Shown in pieces: positions 37,266 to 47,541 of a stretch of 64,000 nt of DNA. The DNA is from Actinoallomurus bryophytorum (GTDB taxonomy: Bacteria > Actinomycetota > Actinomycetes > Streptosporangiales > Streptosporangiaceae), in assembly GCF_006716425.1 (NCBI RefSeq), contig NZ_VFOZ01000001.1, forward strand, positions 1,240,001-1,304,000. Reading direction: 5' to 3'. The position numbers were made by a program, and so were the translations under genes. The notes below the pieces were generated by a model. The model saw nothing but the letters and a program-made list of their open reading frames with translations, did no database searches and was not told the DNA's origin. The number at the start of each line of letters is the position of its first letter. Position 1 is the first letter of the stretch.

Positions 37266-37310
37266 CACGGCCCGGGAGGAAAGGGGGACGTTCCCGCCTC
37301 CCGGGCCGTG
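37266..37310. terminator. Bidirectional terminator between the YCII and sdhB genes
   Basis: A perfect 14-bp stem (cacggcccgggagg and complement) encloses 17 bases between two convergent genes. Confidence 0.85.
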
Positions 37311-37333
37311 AGCTCTCTGGAGCCCTTCGGCTC

Positions 37334-38077
37334 TCAGCCCCGGGTGGCCGCCCTGAGCAGGTCGGCGTTGAGGCGGGAGATGGTCTCCAGCGGGATGCCC
37401 TTCGGGCAGACCGCCGTGCACTCGCCGGTGTTGGTGCAGCCGCCGAACCCTTCGGCGTCCATCTGGGCGACCATCGAGGTGACGCGGTCATGGCGTTCGG
37501 GCTGGCCCTGCGGCAGCAGGCCCAGGTGGGTGACCTTCGCGGCGGTGAAGAGCATCGCCGAGGCGTTCGGGCAGGCCGCGACGCAGGCGCCGCAGCCGAT
37601 GCAGGTGGCGGCGTCGAAGGCGTCGTGCGCGTCGGCCCTCGGCACCGGGAGGGCCGCTGCGTCGGGCGCCGAACCCGTCGGGGCGCTGACATAGCCGCCG
37701 GCCTGGATGATCCGGTCGAACGACGAGCGGTCCACGACCAGGTCCTTGATGACCGGGAACGCCGCCGCGCGCCAGGGCTCGATCGTGATGACGTCGCCGT
37801 CCTCGAAATGGCGCATGTGCAGCTGACAGGTGGTCGTCGCCTGCTGCGGGCCGTGCGGCGTACCGTCGATGACGAGCGAGCACATGCCGCAGATGCCCTC
37901 ACGGCAGTCGTGGTCGAACGCGACCGGATCCTCCCCGTCGAGGATCAGTCTCTCGTTGAGGACGTCGAGCATCTCCAGGAAGGACATGTCCGGCGAGACG
38001 TCGTCCAGTTCGTACGGAACCATCCGCCCCTTGTCGGCCGCGTCCTTCTGCCGCCAGACCTTCAGTGTGAGCTTCAC
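37334..38077 (-). CDS. sdhB: Succinate dehydrogenase/fumarate reductase iron-sulfur subunit (B-type operon)
   Basis: The protein has 247 residues. [2Fe-2S] ligands in [11 protein letters not shown] plus a later cysteine (TTTCQLH), then [15 protein letters not shown] and CTAVCPKG for the other clusters. It carries electrons from flavin to the membrane quinone site. The GTG start overlaps the sdhA stop (GTGA). Confidence 0.92.
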   Translation of the reverse strand: MKLTLKVWRQKDAADKGRMVPYELDDVSPDMSFLEMLDVLNERLILDGEDPVAFDHDCREGICGMCSLVIDGTPHGPQQATTTCQLHMRHFEDGDVITIEPWRAAAFPVIKDLVVDRSSFDRIIQAGGYVSAPTGSAPDAAALPVPRADAHDAFDAATCIGCGACVAACPNASAMLFTAAKVTHLGLLPQGQPERHDRVTSMVAQMDAEGFGGCTNTGECTAVCPKGIPLETISRLNADLLRAATRG

Positions 38078-40014
38078 CTGTACGACCTCTGGACCATCTT
38101 CACGTTCTCGTACTCCAGGTTCTCCTTGTGGAGGACCGGGGGCTCCCCGGCGCCGGTGTACTCCCAGGCCGCCACGTAGGCGAAGTTGTCGTCGTCGCGC
38201 AGGGCCTCGCCCTCCGGCGTCTGGGACTCGGCGCGGAAGTGGCCGCCGCAGGACTCCGTGCGGTGCAGCGCGTCGACGCACATCAGCTCGGCCAGCTCGA
38301 AGAAGTCCGCGATCCTGCCCGCCTTCTCCAGCGCCTGGTTGAGCTCCTCGTTCTCCCCCGGCACCTTGACGCCGTTCCAGAACTCCGCGCGCAGCTCGCG
38401 GATCCGGTCGATGGCCTTGCGCAGGCCCTCGTCGCTGCGTTCCATGCCGCAGTACTCCCACATGAGCGCGCCGAGCTCGCGATGGAAGGAGTCCGGCGTA
38501 CGGTCGCCGTCGACCGACAGGAGCCGTTCGATGCGGTCGGTGACCGCCGAACGGGCCGCGACGACCGCCTCGTGGTCGTCGCCGACCTTCGGCAGCGGCC
38601 CGCGCGCGAGGTAGTCGCTGATGGTGTTCGGCAGTACGAAGTAGCCGTCGGCCAGGCCCTGCATCAGCGCGGACGCGCCGAGCCGGTTGGCGCCGTGGTC
38701 GGAGAAGTTCGCCTCGCCGATGACGAACAGGCCCGGGATGGTGGACTCCAGGTCGTAGTCGACCCACAGCCCGCCCATCGTGTAGTGCACGGCCGGGTAA
38801 ATGCGCATCGGCACCTCGAAGGGGTCCTCGCCGGTGATGCGCTCGTACATCTCGAACAGGTTCCCGTACTTCTCGGCGACGGCGTCGCGGCCGAGCCGCC
38901 CGATCGCCTCGGCGAAGTCGAGGTAGACCCCGAGGCCACCGGGGCCCACGCCGCGGCCCTCGTCGCAGACGTTCTTGGCGGCGCGGGAGGCGATGTCGCG
39001 CGGCACGAGGTTGCCGAACGACGGGTACAACCGCTCAAGGTAGTAGTCCCGTTCGTCCTCGGGGATGTCGCCGGGCGCACGGGTGTCGCCACCGCGCAGG
39101 GGCACCCAGACGCGGCCGTCGTTGCGCAGCGATTCTGACATCAGCGTCAGCTTCGACTGGTGCTCGCCGCTCTGCGGGATGCAGGTCGGGTGGATCTGGG
39201 TGTAGCAGGGGTTGGCGAACAACGCGCCCTTGCGGTGGGCCCGCCAGGTCGCGGTGACGTTGCAGCCCTTGGCGTTGGTGGACAGGAAGAAGACGTTGCC
39301 GTATCCGCCCGAGGCCAGCACGACGGCGTCGGCGGTGTGCGTCTCGATCTCGCCGGTGACCATGTCGCGCGCGACGATGCCGCGTGCCACGCCGTCGACG
39401 GTGATCAGCTCGAGCATCTCGTGGCGGGTGAACATCTCCACGGTGCCGGCCGCGACCTGCCGCTCCAGCGCCTGGTACGCGCCGAGCAGCAGTTGCTGGC
39501 CCGTCTGCCCGCGAGCGTAGAAGGTCCGGGACACCTGCACGCCGCCGAAGGAGCGGGTGTCCAGGAGTCCTCCGTACTCACGGGCGAACGGCACGCCCTG
39601 CGCCACGCACTGGTCGATGATCTCGACGCTGACCTGCGCGAGGCGGTAGACGTTCGACTCACGTGACCGGTAGTCGCCGCCCTTGACGGTGTCGTAGAAG
39701 AGCCGCTGGACGCTGTCGCCGTCGTTCCGGTAGTTCTTGGCGGCGTTGATGCCGCCCTGCGCGGCGATGCTGTGCGCACGTCGCGGGCTGTCCTGGTAGC
39801 AGAAGGACTTGACCTGGTAGCCCAGCTCGCCCAGTGTCGCGGCGGCCGAGCCGCCGGCCAGGCCGGTGCCGACCACGATGACCGACAGCTTCCGGCGGTT
39901 CGCCGGGTTGACCAGCTTTCCGCCGAAACGCCGCCTGTCCCAGCGCTCCTCGATCGGCCCGTCCGGCGCCCTTTCGTCGCGGATCGGCGCGCCCTCGGTG
40001 AACAACTCGGTCAT
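38074..40014 (-). CDS. sdhA: Succinate dehydrogenase/fumarate reductase flavoprotein (B-type operon)
   Basis: The protein has 646 residues. FAD fold [17 protein letters not shown], the flavinylation histidine in [18 protein letters not shown], and substrate and catalytic regions [15 protein letters not shown] and GGLWVDYD. This is the Bacillus/Wolinella-like type in which one cytochrome b subunit anchors the enzyme. The ATG overlaps the sdhC stop. Confidence 0.92.
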   Translation of the reverse strand: MTELFTEGAPIRDERAPDGPIEERWDRRRFGGKLVNPANRRKLSVIVVGTGLAGGSAAATLGELGYQVKSFCYQDSPRRAHSIAAQGGINAAKNYRNDGDSVQRLFYDTVKGGDYRSRESNVYRLAQVSVEIIDQCVAQGVPFAREYGGLLDTRSFGGVQVSRTFYARGQTGQQLLLGAYQALERQVAAGTVEMFTRHEMLELITVDGVARGIVARDMVTGEIETHTADAVVLASGGYGNVFFLSTNAKGCNVTATWRAHRKGALFANPCYTQIHPTCIPQSGEHQSKLTLMSESLRNDGRVWVPLRGGDTRAPGDIPEDERDYYLERLYPSFGNLVPRDIASRAAKNVCDEGRGVGPGGLGVYLDFAEAIGRLGRDAVAEKYGNLFEMYERITGEDPFEVPMRIYPAVHYTMGGLWVDYDLESTIPGLFVIGEANFSDHGANRLGASALMQGLADGYFVLPNTISDYLARGPLPKVGDDHEAVVAARSAVTDRIERLLSVDGDRTPDSFHRELGALMWEYCGMERSDEGLRKAIDRIRELRAEFWNGVKVPGENEELNQALEKAGRIADFFELAELMCVDALHRTESCGGHFRAESQTPEGEALRDDDNFAYVAAWEYTGAGEPPVLHKENLEYENVKMVQRSYR

Positions 40015-40748
40015 GACACCACTCCGATCGTGACGAAGACCGGCACGGACACGAAGCCGATCACGAGCAGGGCCGCCACCGTGTCCGCGAGCAGCCGCAG
40101 GCCGCGGTAGCGGCCCTGCCGTCCCCAGCCGAGCGTCTGGAAGGCGCTCCACAGGCCGTGCCGCAGGTGCAGCCCGACCATGACCACGGCGACGACATAG
40201 AAGACCGTGACGTACCAGTGGGAGGGGGCGAAGTCGGCGACGACCTTGTCGTACGGCTCCGCGCCGCCGCCCTTCGGGTTGACCGCGCCGAACGTCAGGT
40301 CCAGCAGGTGCCAGATGACGAACAGCAGGATGACGACACCGCCGTAGCGCATGACGTGCGTGGCGTACCGGTGCTCGTGCGCCGCGGGGCGCGCCGCGTA
40401 CCGGACCGGTCGTGCCTTGCGTGCCCGGCGGGCGAGCGAGACCGCCGACCACATGTGCAGGATCACCGCGGCGGTGAGCACCACCTCGGTGACGGTCAGG
40501 AAGACGCGGTGCGGGAGGGCCGGTTCGCCGATCGTGCGCAGCCAGTGTGCGTAGTGGTCGAACGCGTCGCGCCCCAGGAAGATCTTGAGGTTGCCGGCCA
40601 TGTGGGCGACGAGGTACAGCACGAGGATCGCCCCGGTCACCGCCATGACGGCCTTCTTGCCGACGGACGAGCCGTACAGCCTCCGCGGAAGCGCCCGGGG
40701 AGGCGTCACCCGCGGAGGAGGGGGCACCGTGCTGGATCTGGTCGACAC
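40011..40748 (-). CDS. sdhC: Succinate dehydrogenase cytochrome b subunit (di-heme type)
   Basis: The protein has 245 residues with five hydrophobic helices. Histidines in [37 protein letters not shown] and [10 protein letters not shown] fit the heme ligands of single-subunit B-type anchors. It passes electrons to menaquinone. GTG start. Divergent from the LysR gene with 79 bases between. Confidence 0.9.
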   Translation of the reverse strand: MSTRSSTVPPPPRVTPPRALPRRLYGSSVGKKAVMAVTGAILVLYLVAHMAGNLKIFLGRDAFDHYAHWLRTIGEPALPHRVFLTVTEVVLTAAVILHMWSAVSLARRARKARPVRYAARPAAHEHRYATHVMRYGGVVILLFVIWHLLDLTFGAVNPKGGGAEPYDKVVADFAPSHWYVTVFYVVAVVMVGLHLRHGLWSAFQTLGWGRQGRYRGLRLLADTVAALLVIGFVSVPVFVTIGVVS

Positions 40749-40807
40749 GTCTCGGAAGCTATGCCTGGATCCGTCGGTGCGTCCAAGACATGATTCCGCT
40801 CGATTCG

Positions 40808-40822
40808 ATAGCCGTAGGCTAT
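40808..40822. promoter_or_regulatory. LysR-type operator candidate
   Basis: atagccgtaggctat is a perfect 15-bp interrupted palindrome of the T-N11-A form used by LysR regulators. It lies six bases before the LysR GTG and 60 bases before sdhC on the other strand, so it could control both. Confidence 0.6.
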
Positions 40823-40827
40823 GAAGC

Positions 40828-41769
40828 GTGCAGCTACAGCAACTCGCCTACTTCGTCGCGGTCGCGGAGGTGAGGCACTTCACACGCGCGGCGGAGACGC
40901 TGCGGGTGGCGCAGCCGTCGCTGTCCAAGCAGATCAGGACGCTGGAGGCCGAGCTCGGCGCGCCGCTGTTCAGCCGCGCACGGGGCAACATCGCGCTGAC
41001 GCCCGCCGGTGACGCGCTGCTCCCGCTGGCGCGGCGCATCCTCGCCGACGTGGAGACGGCCCGGCGCGAGGTACAGGACCTCACCGGCCTGCGCCGCGGG
41101 CGGGTACGTCTCGGCGCCACCCCCTCGCTGTTCGCGGGCCTGCTCGCCGACGCGCTGGCCCGCTTCCGCGGCCGGTATCCCGGCATCGAGCTGCGCGTGG
41201 ACGAGGGCGGCTCACGCGACCTCGTACGCGACCTGGCGCGCGGGCACCTCGACCTGGCGTTGATCATCCTGCCGCTGCAGAGCACGGACCCGGCGCTGGA
41301 GACCACGCCGATCCTGCGCGAGAACCTGGTCGTCGTCTCCCCTGCCGCGGACGCGCCGAGGCATTCACACCTGCGTATCGAGGACCTGCGCGGGCAGCCG
41401 CTGGTGATGTTCCGGCAGGGATATGACCTGCGCGAAGCGACCCAGGCGGCCTGCCGGCAGGCCGGCTTCGAGCCGACGTTCGCGGTGGAGGGCGGTGAGA
41501 TGGACGCCGTCCTGCGCTTCGTCGAGGCGGGACTCGGGCTGGCCGTGGTGCCCTCGATGGTCCTGTCGGGCCGGCCGGGCCTGGCCGGCACGCCGCTGGC
41601 ACCACCGGGCCTGCAGCGCACGATCGCGCTGGCGCACCGCAAGGACGTCCATCCGACGCACGCCGCGCGGGCGTTCCGCGAGACGCTGCTCGGGTTCCTC
41701 ACCGACGCCGAGACGCGCGGCGAACTCCCGCCGGGCGTCCACCGCACCGGTCCGGCCGGAACCGGCTGA
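40828..41769 (+). CDS. LysR-family transcriptional regulator
   Basis: The protein has 313 residues: winged helix (LQQLAYFVAVAEVRHFTRAAE, VAQPSLSKQIRTLE) and a periplasmic-binding-like effector domain. GTG start. It is divergent from sdhCAB and next to a LysR-type palindrome, so control of the adjacent succinate dehydrogenase is likely; the effector is not known. Confidence 0.9.
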   Translation: MQLQQLAYFVAVAEVRHFTRAAETLRVAQPSLSKQIRTLEAELGAPLFSRARGNIALTPAGDALLPLARRILADVETARREVQDLTGLRRGRVRLGATPSLFAGLLADALARFRGRYPGIELRVDEGGSRDLVRDLARGHLDLALIILPLQSTDPALETTPILRENLVVVSPAADAPRHSHLRIEDLRGQPLVMFRQGYDLREATQAACRQAGFEPTFAVEGGEMDAVLRFVEAGLGLAVVPSMVLSGRPGLAGTPLAPPGLQRTIALAHRKDVHPTHAARAFRETLLGFLTDAETRGELPPGVHRTGPAGTG

Positions 41770-41895
41770 GGCGAAGGGATCGCTGCCGAGCGCCCTCCCG
41801 TACGGCTCCCGCACCCGCGGTCGAGGGTCACGATCGGTGTACGCGGAACGCCTGCGAGGACCCGCATGGCGGGCGGTCACGCGGGTCCCCCGGCA

Positions 41896-42447
41896 TCAGC
41901 CGGAGATGACCTCCACGTCGGGGGCGAACTCCCGCAGTGCCCGGCCCAGCCGGTGAGGGGCGATCCGCCAGCCGCCGAGCCGGGTCGAGACCAGTCGCGG
42001 GCGGTCCTCGCGCTCGGGCGCCCAGCCGCGCAGCGCCACCGCGCCCCGGCCGGCGGAGCCACCCTCGGCCGAGTGGAACTCGATCGCGGTGACCTCCGCC
42101 CAGTCGAACCACTCACCCTTGGCGCGCCGGCCCGACGGGCACCAGTACACGCCCCGCTCGGCGACCGCGAAGGCGACTGCCCCGCGGACCACGCGGCGCA
42201 CGGCCACGGCGGCGAAGACGAGCAGACCCAGGCCCGCGAGCGGCATCAGCCACTGCGCGCCGTACACGACCCAGTCCCAGGGGTTCAGGTGCGGCCCGGG
42301 ACGCCAGTTCAGCCGGGCCGGACGCCCGGTCACGCCGATCACGAACCCGACGATGAGCGCCACGCCGAGTACGGCCGGGATGACAGGCCCCCACCAGGCA
42401 TGACGCACGACATAGGCTCCCGGCCCGAAGGCACTCCGGCCCCGCAT
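41896..42447 (-). CDS. Two-helix membrane protein, PH-like C-domain
   Basis: The protein has 183 residues with two hydrophobic helices (VIPAVLGVALIVGFVIGV and MPLAGLGLLVFAAVAV) and a C-terminal soluble part (GVYWCPSGRRAKGEWFDWAE, LGGWRIAPHRLGRALREF) that resembles small bacterial PH-like domains. The ATG at 42447 has GGGAGTG upstream. Function unknown. Confidence 0.6.
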   Translation of the reverse strand: MRGRSAFGPGAYVVRHAWWGPVIPAVLGVALIVGFVIGVTGRPARLNWRPGPHLNPWDWVVYGAQWLMPLAGLGLLVFAAVAVRRVVRGAVAFAVAERGVYWCPSGRRAKGEWFDWAEVTAIEFHSAEGGSAGRGAVALRGWAPEREDRPRLVSTRLGGWRIAPHRLGRALREFAPDVEVISG

Positions 42448-42803
42448 CGACACTCCCGTCACAGACGTCTCGGTCTCTGGCCCCGCATCGTAGTGAGGCG
42501 GAAGCGTCTCGTGTGGCGTTCCCGCGAAGGGGTGGCCGGCCTCACCACCCCGCCTACACAACCGGACACCTGCCGTGAAACCATCACGTCCAGGGTGATA
42601 ATTCACATAAGGAGATCCAGGTCCGACTGATCGCAAACGGTGCTGCCTGCCCGCGGGTTAGTGGGGAGTTTCACATTCGGTGACCGCGACTCGTATCGCG
42701 GCCGTGACAACTCCCTAATAACGTATGAGCGCCCCTGAACAGAGGAGAGGCTCGAGCACCAGGCAGCCCTCCCAGGTGGTGTGCCTTCGATGGAGATTCC
42801 CGC
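42448..42803. promoter_or_regulatory. 356-bp leader of the second succinate dehydrogenase operon
   Basis: It contains no gene. A nested inverted repeat at 42664-42715 has outer arms gggagtt/aactccc, a tcac/gtga pair and an inner 6-bp stem ccgcga/tcgcgg. A smaller repeat atcac/gtgat is at 42583-42599, and AT-rich taataacgt at 42716 could be a -10 region. It may be a structured leader or a compound operator. Confidence 0.4.
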
Positions 42804-43634
42804 ATGACGCAGACAACGGTGGACGCGCCGTCCAAGGATCGGGCCCAGATCCCGGCGCGCACCCTACGCAAGGACCGCTACTGGCTCAGTCCGCTCACGA
42901 CGTTCGCGTTCTTCACGGCCTGGGTCGTGTACGCGACGGTGCGGTCGATGATGGGCAGTAGCTTCTGGGTGGAGAAGTATCACTATCTGACGCCCTTCTA
43001 CTCTCCGTGCGTCAGCAAGGCGTGCCCGCCCGGAGCGGCGGACTTCGGCAGGTTCGTCCCGGCGCACCTGCCGTTTTTCATTCCGTACGCGCTGATCTCC
43101 CTGCCGTTCCTGCTGGGATTCCGGCTGACCTGCTACTACTACCGGAAGTCCTACTACCGGGCGTTCTGGCTGACGCCGTCGGCCTGCGCGGTGCCGGACA
43201 AGAGCCCGGCGCACAAGACCCCCGGCAAGTACACCGGTGAGACCCGTCTTCCGCTGATCCTGCAGAACGTCCACCGCTACTTCTGGGTGATCGCCGGCCT
43301 GATCTCCCTCGTCAACACCTGGGACGCGATCAACGCCTTCCACGGCAAGGACGGTGGGTTCGGCATCGGGCTCGGCACGCTCATCCTCTGGGTGAACGTC
43401 ATCATGCTGTGGGGCTACACCCTGTCCTGCCACTCGTGCCGGCACGTCATGGGCGGGCGGCTCAAGACCTTCTCCAAGGCTCCCGTCCGCTACTGGATGT
43501 GGACGCAGGTCAGCAAGCTCAACACCCGGCACGGACAGTTCGCGCTGATCACGCTCGGCACGCTCGCGCTGACCGACGCGTACGTCGCGCTCCTCGCGCA
43601 CGGGGCCTTCTCCGACCTGCGGATCTTCAACTAA
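42804..43634 (+). CDS. Membrane anchor of the Rv0249c-type succinate dehydrogenase
   Basis: The protein has 276 residues with about five hydrophobic helices (TTFAFFTAWVVYATV, FFIPYALISLPFLLGF, YFWVIAGLISLVNTW, IGLGTLILWVNVIMLWGYTLS, LITLGTLALTDAYVALLA). It resembles the cytochrome b-like anchor Rv0249c. Conserved SCHSCRH and HRYFW segments may bind heme or quinone. GGAG precedes the ATG. First gene of the second SDH operon. Confidence 0.8.
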   Translation: MTQTTVDAPSKDRAQIPARTLRKDRYWLSPLTTFAFFTAWVVYATVRSMMGSSFWVEKYHYLTPFYSPCVSKACPPGAADFGRFVPAHLPFFIPYALISLPFLLGFRLTCYYYRKSYYRAFWLTPSACAVPDKSPAHKTPGKYTGETRLPLILQNVHRYFWVIAGLISLVNTWDAINAFHGKDGGFGIGLGTLILWVNVIMLWGYTLSCHSCRHVMGGRLKTFSKAPVRYWMWTQVSKLNTRHGQFALITLGTLALTDAYVALLAHGAFSDLRIFN

Positions 43635-43646
43635 GGACCACCTCAA

Positions 43647-45533
43647 GTGACTGAAATCGAAAGGCTGCAGTTCGACGTCGTGGTCATCGGCGCCGGTGGC
43701 GCCGGCCTGCGCGCCGCGATCGAGGCCCGGCTGCAGGGCAAGAAGACCGCGATCATCTCCAAGTCGCTGTTCGGCAAGGCCCACACGGTCATGGCCGAGG
43801 GCGGCGCCGCCGCGGCGATGGGCAACGCGAACCCCAACGACAACTGGCAGGTCCACTTCCGCGACACGATGCGCGGCGGCAAGTTCCTCAACAACTGGCG
43901 CATGGCGGAGCTGCACGCCAAGGAGGCGCCGGACCGCGTCTGGGAGCTGGAGGCCTGGGGTGCGCTCTTCGACCGCACCAAGGAAGGCAAGATCAGCCAG
44001 CGCAACTTCGGCGGTCACGAGTACCCCCGCCTGGCGCACGTCGGCGACCGTACCGGCCTGGAGCTGATCCGCACCTGCCAGCAGAAGATCGTCTCCCTCC
44101 AGCAGGAGGACCACAAGGAGTTCGGCGACTACGACGCGCGGCTGCGGGTCTTCTCCGAGACCACGGTCACCCGGTTGCTGAAGGACGCCGACGGCAAGAT
44201 CTGCGGGGCATTCGGCTACATCCGTGAGACCGGCAAGTTCGTGGTCTTCGAGGCGCCCGCCGTCGTGCTGGCCACCGGCGGCATCGGCAAGTCCTTCAAG
44301 GTGACCTCCAACTCCTGGGAGTACACCGGCGACGGCCACGCGCTCGCGCTGCTCGCCGGCGCCTCGCTGATCAACATGGAGTTCGTGCAGTTCCACCCGA
44401 CCGGCATGGTCTGGCCGCCGTCGGTGAAGGGCATCCTCGTCACCGAGTCCGTACGCGGTGACGGTGGCGTGCTGCGCAACTCCGAGGGCAAGCGGTTCAT
44501 GTTCGACTACATCCCGGACGTCTTCAAGGACAAGTACGCGACGACCGAGGACGAGGCCGACCGCTGGTACGAGGACGCCGACAACAACCGGCGCCCACCC
44601 GAGCTGCTGCCGCGTGACGAGGTCGCCCGCGCGATCAACTCCGAGGTCAAGGCGGGCCGCGGCTCTCCGCACGGCGGCGTCTTCCTCGACATCGCCTCCC
44701 GGCTCAAGCCCGAGCAGATCATCAAGCGGCTGCCGTCGATGCACCACCAGTTCAAGGAGCTGGCCGACGTCGACATCACCGCCGAGCCCATGGAGGTCGG
44801 CCCGACCTGCCACTACGTCATGGGCGGCGTGGAGGTCGACCCGGACACGGCCGCGGCGCTCGTCCCCGGCCTGTTCGCCGCGGGCGAGGTGTCCGGCGGC
44901 ATGCACGGCTCCAACCGTCTCGGCGGCAACTCCCTGTCCGACCTGCTGGTCTTCGGCCGCCGGGCCGGTCAGGGCGCGTCGGAGTACGCCTCGTCGGTCA
45001 CCGTCGAGGTGCCCGAGGCCGAGGTCGAGGCGGCGATGGCCGAGGCCCTGGAGCCGTACGGCCGTGACGGCGGGGAGAACCCCTACGCCGTCCACCAGGA
45101 GCTCCAGCAGACGATGAACGACCTCGTCGGCATCATCCGGCGCGAGGGAGAGCTGGAGCAGGCGATCGAGGCGCTCGGCAAGCTGCGCGAGCGGGTCGGA
45201 TCAGTCTCCGTCGAGGGCGGCCGGGGCTACCACCCGGGCTGGCACCTGGCCCTCGACCTGCGCAACATGGTGCTCGTGTCCGAGTGCGTCGCGAAGGCGG
45301 CGCTGGAGCGCCAGGAGAGCCGTGGCGGTCACACCCGCGACGACTACCCCGCGATGTCGCCCGAGTGGCGCAAGCTCAACCTCGTGTGCCGGCTCGGCGA
45401 CGGCTCGAACGGCTTCGTCGACCTCAAGCACCAGGACATGGAGCCGATGCGCGAGGACCTCATCGGACTCTTCGAAGTCGACGAGCTGAAGAAGTACCTG
45501 ACCGAGGGTGAGCTCCCCTCTGAGGAGAACTGA
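43647..45533 (+). CDS. sdhA: Succinate dehydrogenase flavoprotein (Rv0248c type)
   Basis: The protein has 628 residues. FAD fold VVVIGAGGAGLRAAIEARL, flavinylation histidine in GKAHTVMAEGGAAAAMG, substrate motif FVQFHPTGM and MGGVEVDPD. It matches mycobacterial Sdh1 rather than the B-type enzyme encoded 4 kb to the left. GTG start 12 bases after the anchor gene. Confidence 0.92.
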   Translation: MTEIERLQFDVVVIGAGGAGLRAAIEARLQGKKTAIISKSLFGKAHTVMAEGGAAAAMGNANPNDNWQVHFRDTMRGGKFLNNWRMAELHAKEAPDRVWELEAWGALFDRTKEGKISQRNFGGHEYPRLAHVGDRTGLELIRTCQQKIVSLQQEDHKEFGDYDARLRVFSETTVTRLLKDADGKICGAFGYIRETGKFVVFEAPAVVLATGGIGKSFKVTSNSWEYTGDGHALALLAGASLINMEFVQFHPTGMVWPPSVKGILVTESVRGDGGVLRNSEGKRFMFDYIPDVFKDKYATTEDEADRWYEDADNNRRPPELLPRDEVARAINSEVKAGRGSPHGGVFLDIASRLKPEQIIKRLPSMHHQFKELADVDITAEPMEVGPTCHYVMGGVEVDPDTAAALVPGLFAAGEVSGGMHGSNRLGGNSLSDLLVFGRRAGQGASEYASSVTVEVPEAEVEAAMAEALEPYGRDGGENPYAVHQELQQTMNDLVGIIRREGELEQAIEALGKLRERVGSVSVEGGRGYHPGWHLALDLRNMVLVSECVAKAALERQESRGGHTRDDYPAMSPEWRKLNLVCRLGDGSNGFVDLKHQDMEPMREDLIGLFEVDELKKYLTEGELPSEEN

Positions 45534-45534
45534 C

Positions 45535-46305
45535 ATGGGCTACAAGGCGAAGTTCAAGGTCTGGCGCGGCGACGGCGGCGAGGGCGAGCTCAAGGACTAC
45601 GACGTCGAGGTCAACGAGGGCGAGGTCGTCCTCGACGCCATCCACCGTCTGCAGGCCACCGAGGCGCCGGACCTGGCCGTCCGCTGGAACTGCAAGGCTG
45701 GCAAGTGCGGTTCGTGTTCGGCCGAGGTCAACGGCCGCCCGCGCCTGATGTGCATGACGCGGATGTCGACGTTCACCGAGGAGGAGACGGTCACCGTCAC
45801 GCCGATGCGCACCTTCCCGGTGATCCGCGACCTGGTCACCGACGTCTCGTACAACTACGAGAAGGCGCGTGAGGTCCCGTCCTTCGACGGCGGCGACGTC
45901 AAGCCCGGCGAGTTCCGCATGCAGCAGGTCGACGTGGAGCGCAGCCAGGAGTTCCGCAAGTGCATCGAGTGCTTCTTGTGCAACAACACGTGCCACGTCA
46001 TCCGTGACCACGAGGAGAACAAGGAACACTTCGCCGGTCCGCGTTTCCTCATGCGGGTGGCCGAGCTGGAGATGCACCCCGCGGACGTGGCCGACCGCCG
46101 GGAGATCGCCCAGGAGGAGTTCGGGCTCGGGTACTGCAACATCACCAAATGCTGCACCGAGGTCTGCCCGGAGCACATCAAGATCACCGACAACGCGCTG
46201 ATCCCGATGAAGGAGCGCGTGGTCGGCCGGCGTTACGACCCGCTGGTCTGGCTCGGTTCCAAGATCGGCATCGTCAAGCGCGGCCAGGAGACGCCGAAGG
46301 CCTGA
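45535..46305 (+). CDS. sdhB: Succinate dehydrogenase iron-sulfur subunit (Rv0247c type)
   Basis: The protein has 256 residues. [2Fe-2S] ligands in CKAGKCGSCSAEVNG plus LMCMTRM, then CIECFLCNNTCHV and NITKCCTEVCPEHI. The ATG follows the flavoprotein stop at once with GAGGAG upstream. Last gene of the operon before a strong terminator. Confidence 0.92.
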   Translation: MGYKAKFKVWRGDGGEGELKDYDVEVNEGEVVLDAIHRLQATEAPDLAVRWNCKAGKCGSCSAEVNGRPRLMCMTRMSTFTEEETVTVTPMRTFPVIRDLVTDVSYNYEKAREVPSFDGGDVKPGEFRMQQVDVERSQEFRKCIECFLCNNTCHVIRDHEENKEHFAGPRFLMRVAELEMHPADVADRREIAQEEFGLGYCNITKCCTEVCPEHIKITDNALIPMKERVVGRRYDPLVWLGSKIGIVKRGQETPKA

Positions 46306-46319
46306 CGGTTCCGCGTAAG

Positions 46320-46350
46320 ACGCCCGGCCGGACCCGTTCCGGCCGGGCGT
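46320..46350 (+). terminator. Terminator of the second SDH operon
   Basis: A 12-bp stem acgcccggccgg/ccggccgggcgt with a 7-base loop, followed by ttctgct. It also lies at the end of the convergent histidine kinase gene. Confidence 0.85.
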
Positions 46351-46354
46351 TCTG

Positions 46355-47536
46355 CTATCCGGTCAGGACCACGACACGGGGCCGTACCGTGATGTCCAGT
46401 CCACCTCCCGGGTTGGGGCACGCGCTCAGCGTCGCCTCGTGCGCCTGCGCGATCGAGGCGACGATCGACAGGCCCAAGCCGGCGCCGTCGGCCGTTCCCG
46501 TGCGCGGCGCGTGCAGGCGGCGGAACGGCTCGAACAGCTCCGGCACCCGCTCGGCGGGCACGACCGGGCCGGTGTTGCGCACGGTCAGCCCCTGCTCCGG
46601 CGACATCTCCACCCGCACCTCGCCGCCCGGATGGTTGTAGCGCACCGCGTTGCTCAGCAGGTTCGTGACGAGCTGGGTCAGCAGCACCCCGTCGCCGACG
46701 ACGGTCAGCGGGCGGGTCTCCAGCCGGATCGCGATCCCGCCCTCTTCCGCGGCCGCCCGTAGCCGGTCGGCCGCCTCCCCCACGATCTCGTCGAGCCGTA
46801 CCGGCTCGCGCGCGTCCAGGCCGCGTTCGCCGCGCGCCAGCGTGAGGAGCCCGTCGATCAGTCGTTCGGAGCGCCGGTTGGCCTCGAGCAGTTCTCCGCG
46901 CATCCGTTCGACCTGCTCCGGCGAGGCGTCCGCGAGACCGATCTGGATGGCCGCCCGCTGGATCGCGAGCGGGGTCCGCAACTCGTGCGAGGCGTTGGCG
47001 ATGAACCGGCGCTGGCTCTCCACCGCGCGTTCCAGCCGGGCGAGCATGGCATCGAAGGTGTCGGCCAGCTCCTTGAGCTCGTCGCGCGGCCCCTCCAGGG
47101 CGATCCGCTCGTCCAGGTTGGACAGCGACAGCCGCCGCGCGGTGGCGGTGATGTGGTGCAGCGGTCGCAGCACCCGCCCGGACAGCCACCAGCCGGCGAC
47201 CACCGCGATGGCGGCCAGCACGACGATCGCGATGATGGTCACGCCCCACTGGTAGGACAGCGCCGAGTCCCGCAGGATGGCGGCCGTCCGCCCGGGCGAA
47301 CCCGGGGGGAACTCCTCCGGCTGCCGCCCGTAGAGCACATCGCCGGGTGGCGGCGGCGCCGCCACGCCCCACGGCGGCCGCACGTCCCTGGCGGAGACCG
47401 CGATCATCGTCACCTTGTGGTTCAACGCCCGTCCGAGCAGCAGGTTCACGACGACGAGCAGGAGGGTCGCGGTGAGGAGGAACAGCCCGCCGTACAGGGC
47501 GGTCAGCCGCACCCGTACCGTCGCCGGCGGGCGCAT
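46355..47536 (-). CDS. Sensor histidine kinase (EnvZ/OmpR-type)
   Basis: The protein has 393 residues: helix near 10-35, external loop of about 60 residues, second helix near 100-122, HAMP, phospho-acceptor FIANASHELRTPLA, and ATPase motifs NLLSNAVRYNHPGG and GAGLGLSIVASIAQAH. It senses an envelope signal. The ATG at 47536 is five bases after the response regulator stop. Confidence 0.92.
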   Translation of the reverse strand: MRPPATVRVRLTALYGGLFLLTATLLLVVVNLLLGRALNHKVTMIAVSARDVRPPWGVAAPPPPGDVLYGRQPEEFPPGSPGRTAAILRDSALSYQWGVTIIAIVVLAAIAVVAGWWLSGRVLRPLHHITATARRLSLSNLDERIALEGPRDELKELADTFDAMLARLERAVESQRRFIANASHELRTPLAIQRAAIQIGLADASPEQVERMRGELLEANRRSERLIDGLLTLARGERGLDAREPVRLDEIVGEAADRLRAAAEEGGIAIRLETRPLTVVGDGVLLTQLVTNLLSNAVRYNHPGGEVRVEMSPEQGLTVRNTGPVVPAERVPELFEPFRRLHAPRTGTADGAGLGLSIVASIAQAHEATLSACPNPGGGLDITVRPRVVVLTG

Positions 47537-47541
47537 GCGCC

